Positions 1-5,972 of a DNA stretch of 27,862 nt are shown here, piece by piece (positions within the stretch are counted from its first letter, which is position 1; every line of letters begins with the position of its first letter). Origin of the DNA: an uncultured Campylobacter sp. GTDB taxonomy: Bacteria; Campylobacterota; Campylobacteria; Campylobacterales; Campylobacteraceae. The translations under genes and the position numbers were made by a program. The stretch covers positions 1-27,862 of the forward strand of contig NZ_CALIBB010000025.1 in the NCBI RefSeq assembly GCF_938045595.1, written 5' to 3'. The notes under the pieces were generated by a model that was not told where the DNA came from, did no database searches, and saw only the letters and a list, made by a program, of their open reading frames with translations.

Positions 1-448
1 GAATTATACAGAATACTGCATAAAATAAACATAAAATTTTATAAAATTTTGCATGTTATAGCACTAAGATAAAAAATGAGTTTGTGTAATCGAGATTTAC
101 CAAATGGGGGATCATGAAATTTAAAATTACACTGCATAAAAGATATAGAATTACTTCATTATATATAAAAATTATAGCCAAATCTATAATATAATTTCTA
201 AAAAACCTCATGCAAAAAATTTCTGCTACATTAAGCCCAAGAACGACTAAAAAAACTCGAAGGTTCACTAAAATCTTGTGTTAGAAATATAGCTAAAGTA
301 TATCAAGTCCTGCACATCGTCGTAGTAAGAATCGAGTGTATTTCATTTACTTTTTGGATGCGGTTAATTTGCCCAAGATATAGAATTTAATTTGCACGAG
401 GAATTTAAATAATTTAATAGTGTAAAGCGAGTAGTGAAAATTTACATA
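1..448. other. AT-rich region without a convincing gene
   Basis: No gene, tRNA or rRNA was recognised here. The only longer open frame (56-268, minus, 70 codons) is hydrophobic, would start at GTG, has no clear ribosome binding site, and its composition is what very AT-rich DNA gives in a random frame. The stretch is the downstream flank of the minus-strand cluster that ends at the terminator near 450-485. Confidence 0.5.
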
Positions 449-485
449 TAAAAAAGCCCAAGCCAGCTTTGTCTGCTGCTTGGGC
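449..485 (-). terminator. Intrinsic terminator of the 2959-to-528 cluster
   Basis: GCCCAAGC at 456-463 pairs with GCTTGGGC at 478-485. An inner CAGC/GCTG pairing extends the stem around a short loop. On the minus strand the hairpin is followed by a T-run (the complement of the A-run at 449-455). It lies about 40 bp past the stop of the 125-codon gene, as expected for a rho-independent terminator. Confidence 0.8.
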
Positions 486-527
486 GCATAAAATAGGAGT
501 ATAAGGAGTTTATCAAATTTAGTGTAA

Positions 528-905
528 TTAGTAGGCTCGTAAACCGTGCCAGGCTACATATTCGGCTTCCTCTTTGATTTGCTTTAGCCGGTTTATTGTT
601 TCTTCGACAGTATCATACTTTTCATCAGTTAGTAAAAGCCCGCCGCCCTGAGTTTCATCAAGCTCACCATCATCGGTAAATACATCCTCAAAAAACCAAC
701 CGAAAAATGTAAATTTGTTATCTCTATTATATACAAAAAAATAATTTGAGCGCTCGTTTGATGGCTCGCACCAACTAAAAGTTACAGTTTTTGCAGCGCA
801 ACGCTCGTGCGGCATATTTTTGAAGAAATCATCATTTTCTATTGCATTCCAAAGCTCATCTACTTTTGCTACTTCTTCAGGCGTCATCGGTAGTCTATCT
901 GCCAT
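528..905 (-). CDS. Hypothetical acidic 125-residue protein
   Basis: I do not recognise the family. The 125-residue product is acidic, soluble (no signal peptide or membrane segment) and rich in aromatic residues in the middle (around residues 55-75, with a YFFVYNRDNKFTFFGWFF stretch). It ends with a predicted helix rich in K/E. The ATG start has a clear AAAGGA ribosome binding site 8 nt upstream. It is the last gene of a four-gene minus-strand cluster and is followed by a strong terminator. A small acidic protein of this kind can be an immunity-type or partner protein for a neighbour, here the HipA-like kinase, but that is only inference from position. Confidence 0.7.
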   Translation of the reverse strand: MADRLPMTPEEVAKVDELWNAIENDDFFKNMPHERCAAKTVTFSWCEPSNERSNYFFVYNRDNKFTFFGWFFEDVFTDDGELDETQGGGLLLTDEKYDTVEETINRLKQIKEEAEYVAWHGLRAY

Positions 906-997
906 AGTTTTAGTCCTTTAATTTTTTATATAATATAACAGAATTTATGATATCTATTTTAAGCTTAAAATATACTTAGCGTTATATGGAATACGCG

Positions 998-2239
998 CTA
1001 TAGCTTCATACGGCTCGATATTTCATCGGGCTCGTCTAGTTCTACCGCTTGATTAGGCTCTATTTTTTGTTTCATTTCAATGGCTTCTATTAGCCTATCG
1101 CTTCTATCTTGTATGAAGCTCTCTGCTTTTGATAGGACTTCATTACTTAAATTGTATCTTTCGTGTCTTTTGAATTTAAAATTTAAAAGCTTTTCGAGCG
1201 GTTTTATGTGTCTATGGCGAGCAAAGATTTCCGCTTGTCTGTCAAAATCCATATCAAAAGCACTCTTAAAATGTCCGTTTTCTTTAAGATTGGCTTTTAT
1301 TCTATGGAATTCCCCGTTTTCTACTAAATTTAAAAACGAGTAGCCATTATCGAAAATCGGCGCAGGCTTGATAAGTCTCTGCGTGTCATTTTCTATCAGC
1401 ATACCGAAATTTCCTAAATGCCTATCGGAATTACAGATTAAGGCATCAAACAGCATTAAATCTTCAAACGCCTCTTTGCCATAAAGCCCTATAATCTTGT
1501 CAATCCTTTCATTTACGCCTTTGATTTTTGGAATACAAGCCCCCATAGGTATAAAACCGACATTTTCACTAGTAAATAATTCGCATACGCTAACGATTTG
1601 GTCGTGAAGCATCTCCAAATCATATTTTACGTGATTAAACCCGAATACTTCGGCAATCTGCGTCATATAATATTCGCTAAAAGCTTCTCTGCCGTAGTTT
1701 TCAATCGCAGCACCCGTTATTTGCCCCTTAACTAGTTCGATTTTACCGCTTGTTTTATTTCTACGCCAACATTTCTTTAACATACCGTTCGTCGTAAATT
1801 CAGGGCTCGGGCTAAAATCGCTCGTGCCTATGGATTGTCCCGTAAAAGCAACTAAGGCGAGCTTTTCGTTAAGCGGATTGGTGTATAAATTGAAATCCCT
1901 CCATAAAAAATTCTTACTATCGGGCACTATCCAAAAGCTGTCATTTAGCGATAGCAAAAGCGTTCTTTTTATAAGCTCCGCTATATCATCCGGTATGTCC
2001 GAGCCCAGAACGGCTAAAATTTTATTAGCAAATTCTCTATTTTTAGGAATTTTGCGCCTTTGTATCCAATTTGATAGTGTTTCGGCTGCGTCTTTCTGTC
2101 TATCAAAATTATAGGGCAGTGCTTTTTCATTGTAAATCTCTACATTTTTTATTTCCATTTCGGTTTTATAAATGCCCTCTATATAGAACAATTCAAATGT
2201 CAATATGTGTTCGTCTTTGTTTTTTAGCAAATATTTCAT
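998..2239 (-). CDS. HipA-like (CtkA-type) protein kinase
   Basis: The 413-residue protein carries the hallmarks of the HipA C-terminal kinase fold. The catalytic loop is NSDRHLGNFG, with the presumed catalytic Asp at residue 272 and Asn 277. A metal-binding FDNG lies at 295-298. A glutamate-rich helix (GREAFSEYY, about 183-191) could supply the lysine-pairing Glu. The segment SPSPEFTTNGMLKKCWRR (about 143-160) resembles the nucleotide-loop region of stand-alone HipA-domain proteins. It lacks the small N-terminal HipA subdomain and has no HipB-type repressor next to it, so it resembles the free-standing kinases related to Helicobacter CtkA rather than a classic HipBA toxin-antitoxin pair. The ATG start has an AAGGAT site 5 nt upstream. 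Substrate unknown. The fold call is fairly secure; the biological role is not. Confidence 0.8.
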   Translation of the reverse strand: MKYLLKNKDEHILTFELFYIEGIYKTEMEIKNVEIYNEKALPYNFDRQKDAAETLSNWIQRRKIPKNREFANKILAVLGSDIPDDIAELIKRTLLLSLNDSFWIVPDSKNFLWRDFNLYTNPLNEKLALVAFTGQSIGTSDFSPSPEFTTNGMLKKCWRRNKTSGKIELVKGQITGAAIENYGREAFSEYYMTQIAEVFGFNHVKYDLEMLHDQIVSVCELFTSENVGFIPMGACIPKIKGVNERIDKIIGLYGKEAFEDLMLFDALICNSDRHLGNFGMLIENDTQRLIKPAPIFDNGYSFLNLVENGEFHRIKANLKENGHFKSAFDMDFDRQAEIFARHRHIKPLEKLLNFKFKRHERYNLSNEVLSKAESFIQDRSDRLIEAIEMKQKIEPNQAVELDEPDEISSRMKL

Positions 2240-2310
2240 TTTATATCCTTGAGGTATTTATACGTAATCTCGTTTGCCCAAAAATTAATCTTTAGGTATA
2301 GCGTCTTGTA

Positions 2311-2775
2311 TTAATCTCTTTTTTCTCTATTCCATTCTTCACGCCTAGCTCGAGCATCGGCAAGAAATTTTTTTAACCTTTGGCTTTCTCCAAATATAAT
2401 ATCTGGGTTTACCACGTTACGAGTATTTTCGGAGCATTTTTTAAATTCCGCGCTTTCACAAATTAGTAAATTCTTAGCGGTTCTATGAAAAGTAAGTTTC
2501 AAAAACGGCTTACTAGGAAAAATTTTATCTTTGTATGTTTCGAAATCAAATTCGTCCGTACCATCGAAATACTTACTTTGCTTATTTTGGAATATAGAAA
2601 AAGCAAATTTTATCTCCGTTTTTTGTTCTATGCAAAAACATATCAAATTGTTAGATTTACCCCAAGCAAAACTGATTACTTCTGCGAAGACCGGCTTATC
2701 AAGCAAAAGCGCTTGCCCGTTTTGCAGATAGTCATATACTGAATATGGTGGGTTCTTAGGAGCGAAACTAGGCAT
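2311..2775 (-). CDS. Hypothetical protein, 154 residues
   Basis: Not recognised. It is a soluble protein with mixed alpha/beta-like composition. The last 25 residues are a highly charged helix (RLKKFLADARARREEWNREK). The ATG start lies only 4 bp after the stop of the glycyl-radical-like gene and has no clear ribosome binding site of its own, which suggests translational coupling. The frame upstream closes at a TAG within 40 bp, so no longer version exists. The HipA-like kinase gene follows 71 bp downstream on the same strand, so the genes are probably co-transcribed. Function unknown. Confidence 0.65.
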   Translation of the reverse strand: MPSFAPKNPPYSVYDYLQNGQALLLDKPVFAEVISFAWGKSNNLICFCIEQKTEIKFAFSIFQNKQSKYFDGTDEFDFETYKDKIFPSKPFLKLTFHRTAKNLLICESAEFKKCSENTRNVVNPDIIFGESQRLKKFLADARARREEWNREKRD

Positions 2776-2779
2776 CGCG

Positions 2780-2959
2780 TTAACTCGCGCACTTACTGCA
2801 AGCGCTTTCTACAAAGTGCACACGTTCCTGGTGCTCGCCCTTCTTTCCGATATTAAAACTTTCTACGGGGCGTAAATAGCCCATCACTCTCGTATAGACT
2901 ATGCACTTAGTGCGTTTGCTAGCCAATTCAGTTAAAATTTCATCTTTCATCTTTGTCAT
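2780..2959 (-). CDS. Stand-alone glycyl-radical domain, NrdD C-terminus-like
   Basis: This is a 59-residue open frame with an ATG start and an AAAGGAT ribosome binding site 5 nt upstream. Residues 16-45 match the C-terminal tail of class III (anaerobic) ribonucleotide reductase. It has the glycyl-radical signature TRVMGYLRPV, with Gly 27 in the RVxGY position, followed by SFNIGKKGEHQERV, the conserved F/W-N-x-GK-x-E-x-x-x-R pattern seen after the radical site in NrdD. A Cys sits at 19 and a C-terminal CSKC at 54-57. Nothing of the large NrdD barrel is present on either side, so this is a free domain, not the end of a frameshifted gene. It may act like GrcA/YfiD, which replaces a damaged glycyl-radical domain, or be a co-opted small protein. 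Such short NrdD-like annotations may occur in relatives; that is from memory. Confidence 0.75.
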   Translation of the reverse strand: MTKMKDEILTELASKRTKCIVYTRVMGYLRPVESFNIGKKGEHQERVHFVESACSKCAS

Positions 2960-3019
2960 TTTTTATCCTTTTTAATTTACGATATTCTAACATTTATAAT
3001 CTTAAAATAGATAACAGTA

Positions 3020-3034
3020 ACTTCTCAAAGAAGT
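3020..3034. repeat. Small perfect inverted repeat beside the array
   Basis: ACTTCT at 3020-3025 and AGAAGT at 3029-3034 are perfect inverted arms around CAA. The element lies between the trailer end of the CRISPR array and the start of the glycyl-radical-like gene, upstream of that gene's ribosome binding site. There is no T-run on either strand, so it is more likely an operator-type site or chance than a terminator. Confidence 0.3.
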
Positions 3035-3040
3035 GTGATT

Positions 3041-3071
3041 ATTTCAATTCTCAGCTGGCTGGGAATTCTAC
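3041..3071 (-). repeat. Degenerate terminal CRISPR repeat
   Basis: This copy keeps the outer 9-10 bases at both ends (TTTCAATTC and GGAATTCTAC) but has a different, one base longer centre (TCAGCTGGCTG in place of the consensus CCAACGGGAT). The new centre can still pair with itself (CAG/CTG inside AATTC/GAATT). Its divergence marks the old, trailer end of the array. Confidence 0.85.
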
Positions 3072-3785
3072 AAGACAGATGAAAAAATTACCGATAAAAA
3101 TATTGCGTTTCAATTCCCAACGGGATGGAATTCTACACGATACAAATGTGCGTTTCATAGAACGCGATGGTGGTTTCAATTCCCAACGGGATGGAATTCT
3201 ACCAAAAAGCGCAAGCCCCGAAGTGGCGCAGCGCTACGTTTCAATTCCCAACGGGATGGAATTCTACTCAAACGCTAAAGAGCCTTGCCTGTCTATGCGG
3301 CGTTTCAATTCCCAACGGGATGGAATTCTACGATAGCACGATCGTTCTTTGCGATTCTGTAGCCAGTTTCAATTCCCAACGGGATGGAATTCTACAAATA
3401 GGGCATTTGCGAGCATTGCGAAAATCGTTGTTTCAATTCCCAACGGGATGGAATTCTACAATAACCCGTTTTGATTGAGTTTGCGGGTTATTTGATGTTT
3501 CAATTCCCAACGGGATGGAATTCTACATAAACGCGGCCGAAAATGAAAGCACGAAAGATAGTTTCAATTCCCAACGGGATGGAATTCTACTCAGTGTGTA
3601 AATTCCCCGAAATCTTGCATAGTTTGTTTCAATTCCCAACGGGATGGAATTCTACAGTTTTAACAGCATAAATAGCGCCCAAAACAACGAGTTTCAATTC
3701 CCAACGGGATGGAATTCTACCCTGACTGGTTTAAGCTTGGAGCGATATAGCTCTTGTTTCAATTCCCAACGGGATGGAATTCTAC
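3041..3785 (-). CRISPR. Type I-B CRISPR array, 11 perfect repeats plus 1 degenerate
   Basis: Eleven identical 30-bp repeats start at 3107, 3173, 3238, 3302, 3366, 3430, 3497, 3561, 3626, 3691 and 3756. A degenerate copy at 3041-3071 ends the array. Read on the plus strand they begin GTTTCAATTCCCAACG and end GGATGGAATTCTAC. The eleven spacers are 34-37 bp long and look unrelated to each other. On the minus strand the repeat ends in ATTGAAAC, the 8-nt handle typical of Cas6-processed type I-B crRNAs. TCCC/GGGA around GTT forms a short stem whose 3' base is exactly at that cleavage point, and AATTCC/GGAATT is an alternative stem. The array is therefore transcribed leftwards, with its leader at the high-coordinate side and the degenerate repeat at the trailer end. 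The orientation agrees with the cas genes. Confidence 0.98.
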
Positions 3786-3825
3786 AGCACGAATTTTGCC
3801 ATTTTTCTAGATAGAAAGTGTTAGG

Positions 3826-3831
3826 AGTATA
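3826..3831 (-). promoter_or_regulatory. Candidate -10 box for array transcription
   Basis: TATACT on the minus strand lies 41 bp before the first repeat and is preceded by an A/T-rich run. It fits the epsilonproteobacterial pattern of a conserved -10 with a weak -35. It is the best candidate I could find in the leader but is not unique in such AT-rich DNA. Confidence 0.35.
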
Positions 3832-4013
3832 TATTTTTATGCCTTAAAATGGACTAAATTTAAAAAAGCTTCGATTGCTCAATGCCCAAGATTTCGGCAT
3901 TTCAAAATCTTAAAAGCAACTTTATCGCTATCTATATGTATCGTGAGTGCAAATGTTAAAATCTAAATATAAAGATATTCAAAAATCGAAGTGTGAATAA
4001 TAAAAAGCTGAAA

Positions 4014-4155
4014 TTTTAAAAGCATATGCGTTTTTAAAGCCAATTCGTTCGCCGTTCCGTGCTTCAGATCAAATTTATTTTAAAAGCACATGCATTTTAA
4101 GAGGGCGCAATCTATAGGCACAAGTGATTCTAGTCAAAATTTCAAAAGCACGAAT
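4014..4155. repeat. Spaced direct repeats in the leader
   Basis: TTTTAAAAGCATATGC at 4014-4029 and TTTTAAAAGCACATGC at 4078-4093 differ at one base. A weaker third copy TTTCAAAAGCACGAAT is at 4140-4155. Starts are 64 and 62 bp apart, close to the 64-67 bp repeat-spacer period of the array. A shorter relative, TTAAAAGCA, occurs at 3910. They could be protein-binding sites or chance in AT-rich DNA. Confidence 0.4.
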
Positions 4156-4172
4156 GAGCTTAAAACCCCAGC

Positions 4173-5171
4173 CTACCGCCATACCAGCCCCTCGTAAGGC
4201 ACGCCTTCACAGACGTATTTTTTGATATGATTTGCCTCGCGACGGATGATTTGACGCCAGGTTAGGTTCTGTCCCGCTACATTTGCGCAAGATGATAGTT
4301 TCTCGATCATTTTTAGCTCGATTTTTTGCACCGCTTCTCGACCGAATCGAATACGCCCCGCATCCGTTTCAAAATCTTTTGCCGTAATCTCGCGTTTATT
4401 TAACATTCCAAAAATTAATCTATCACCTAAGATCGGCTTAAAAATCTCTGCAAGATCAAGATGCAGGCTTAACGCGCGGTAGTTTGGCTCGTGTAAAAAG
4501 CCGATGCGCGGATCAAGCTCGGTTTTGTAAATTTCGCTGAGGCAGACGTTATAAATACGCGTATTTACATAGCTAATGAGGGCATTAATTTTATCTGCCG
4601 GCGGGCGTTTGGAACGCGTCGTAAATTTAAAACTGCGCTGATCCTCGATGATTTCGTTCCAGGTCGCGAAATATTGCTTAGCAAAGCCGCCTTCCACTGC
4701 CATTACCGCTGCTATGTCGCAGGCGCGCGCTAGGGCATCCAGATGCGGCGCAGTATCGAGCGAAACGCCATAAGCCTTGCAATTAATGGCTGCATTTAAG
4801 ATGCGAGCGCGAGTAATCTCGCGAGCGATAAAAAGGCGCTTAGAAAGATCGTCAAAGGCCCGCAGCTGTGCCAAAAGCACAAAGCCACTTTTATTTACAG
4901 AATTTGAAGTATTTGGGAAAAAACTGCCGCGGAAGCTCTGATAGGCGCTAAAAATATGCAGCAAAATGTTATTATCAGCCAAAAACGCCATAGCATAGGT
5001 ATCAAGCTCCACTCGCGCCAAAATATAAATTTCATCAATCGCGTTAATCGGCAAAATTTTACTAGTTAAAATTCCGCCCTCGTCGTTAAATTTATCGAAG
5101 TATAGATTATTATCTTTGCGGCGCAATCGGCCTGGGCTCAAAATAAAATGCGTGCGATCCGATTTTTGCAT
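4173..5171 (-). CDS. cas1: CRISPR-associated endonuclease Cas1
   Basis: This metal-dependent integrase works with Cas2 to insert new spacers at the leader end of the array. The 332-residue length is normal for type I-B Cas1. The catalytic triad is visible: Glu 160 in AVEGG, His 227 in GFLHEPNYRALSLHLDL, and Glu 242 in DLAEIFKP. The N-terminal beta domain (about 1-80) and the helical C-terminal domain are both complete. It is the last gene of the cas operon, 16 bp after cas2, and its end faces the array leader. An ATG start with a near TAAGGATAAAG ribosome site supports the chosen start. Its base composition is visibly less AT-rich than that of cas3, cas5, cas7 and cas8b. Confidence 0.97.
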   Translation of the reverse strand: MQKSDRTHFILSPGRLRRKDNNLYFDKFNDEGGILTSKILPINAIDEIYILARVELDTYAMAFLADNNILLHIFSAYQSFRGSFFPNTSNSVNKSGFVLLAQLRAFDDLSKRLFIAREITRARILNAAINCKAYGVSLDTAPHLDALARACDIAAVMAVEGGFAKQYFATWNEIIEDQRSFKFTTRSKRPPADKINALISYVNTRIYNVCLSEIYKTELDPRIGFLHEPNYRALSLHLDLAEIFKPILGDRLIFGMLNKREITAKDFETDAGRIRFGREAVQKIELKMIEKLSSCANVAGQNLTWRQIIRREANHIKKYVCEGVPYEGLVWR

Positions 5172-5187
5172 ACTTTATCCTTAAATT

Positions 5188-5466
5188 TTAGCTGAAAATC
5201 GCTTCGTTTTTATCGCGTCCGATGACTAGGCGCTGTGAATATTTGAGCGAATTAAAAGTATAAATTACTACCGAATCAAGCTTATTAGAGCATTCTTTTT
5301 GCAAAACCATCATTAATTTTTTAAGATCGCTCGCTCTGATTTCACCCTCAAAAACGCTGAATTGCACGCGAGGCAGAAACTTCTCGACCGCCTTTCGGAC
5401 GCGCGCGGCGTTATTTTTCTCCTTTTCGTCGCTGCTTGAAATATCGTAAAATAAAATAGCGTACAT
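5188..5466 (-). CDS. cas2: CRISPR-associated protein Cas2
   Basis: This is a small ferredoxin-fold protein that bridges Cas1 dimers in the spacer-integration complex. From the ATG at 5466 the product has 92 residues and begins MYAILFYDIS, the conserved Cas2 first strand with Asp 8. A longer frame starts 18 bp upstream, but the 5466 start has an AGGAG ribosome site 7 nt before it, and Cas2 proteins normally begin at this strand. The gene starts 8 bp after the cas4 stop, and its ribosome site lies in the end of cas4. It precedes cas1, whereas most type I-B loci have cas1 before cas2. Confidence 0.95.
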   Translation of the reverse strand: MYAILFYDISSSDEKEKNNAARVRKAVEKFLPRVQFSVFEGEIRASDLKKLMMVLQKECSNKLDSVVIYTFNSLKYSQRLVIGRDKNEAIFS

Positions 5467-5474
5467 CCTATCTC

Positions 5475-5972
5475 CTAAATGCAATAATCACGATAAGCGC
5501 AACTCTCGCAAATCTTTTGCGGGCTAAATTTAGGCGGCTTTGGCTCGTTCACAAGGGCGACAATTTTGTTTAGAATTGTTTCGATTTTAGTGAAATTTTC
5601 GGCATTATCCTCAATCGCTATGACGGTTTTGCCGCTAATTAATTTGCCTTTCACCTCTTTTAAATTTAAGCCTATTTTTAAAAGATAGATATAAAAAAGC
5701 AGCTGCATCTTGCCTGCTTCGGGATTTTTTAAACTCTTTTTGTATTCGGTGATGAGATAATGTCCGCGCTGCTTGGAAAGCTTATCAAATTTCAAATTTG
5801 AAAATGCGAATTCCTGCAAACCGTTCTCTTTAATGTCCGCCAGCGCCTTGCCCATCAGCACGTTTTCATCTTCCTGATTGGCGTGAATATTGTGTGCGTA
5901 AAGCCATGCCTCGCGCTTGCAGGTGATGTAATAATTCACAAGCGTGCCGGTAATTTGGTCCTTGCAAAACAT
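5475..5972 (-). CDS. cas4: CRISPR-associated exonuclease Cas4
   Basis: This RecB-like iron-sulfur nuclease trims prespacers and checks the PAM before integration. The 165-residue protein has the four cluster-type cysteines: Cys 18 in YYITCKREAW, and Cys 155, 158 and 164 in the C-terminal CESCAYRDYC. The nuclease core includes Asp 63 and the EYK motif at 76-78, followed by the QLLFY segment around 90-94. The ATG overlaps the TAA of cas3 by one base (TAATG), so the two genes are translationally coupled. It belongs with cas2 and cas1 as the adaptation module and shares their less AT-rich composition. Confidence 0.95.
   Translation of the reverse strand: MFCKDQITGTLVNYYITCKREAWLYAHNIHANQEDENVLMGKALADIKENGLQEFAFSNLKFDKLSKQRGHYLITEYKKSLKNPEAGKMQLLFYIYLLKIGLNLKEVKGKLISGKTVIAIEDNAENFTKIETILNKIVALVNEPKPPKFSPQKICESCAYRDYCI

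Larger units (their letters stand above)
3786..4172 (-). promoter_or_regulatory. CRISPR leader region
   Basis: This is a 387-bp AT-rich stretch without a gene between the newest repeat and the end of cas1. Read on the minus strand it ends directly at the first full repeat, as a leader should. A possible -10 box TATACT sits at 3826-3831 (complement AGTATA), which would start transcription about 35 nt before the first repeat. No good -35 box was seen, which is normal for this group. The half nearer cas1 contains related short direct repeats (see 4014-4155). Confidence 0.65.

Noticed and set aside
56..268. 70-codon hydrophobic frame, minus strand
   Set aside because: GTG start, no clear ribosome site, very AT-rich DNA; hydrophobicity follows from composition. 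No neighbour fits.
957..970. 14-bp palindrome TTTTAAGCTTAAAA between the kinase gene and the 125-codon gene
   Set aside because: A/T palindromes of this length are common in such AT-rich DNA, and no promoter or gene boundary is fixed by it.
2953..3478. Open frames running through the CRISPR array (plus strand)
   Set aside because: They translate the repeat units (recurring NSQRDGIL and IPNGMEF peptides). They are an artefact of the repeat reading open, not genes.
5467..5484. Longer cas2 start six codons upstream
   Set aside because: It would begin inside cas4 and add residues before the conserved first strand; the 5466 start has AGGAG at the right distance.
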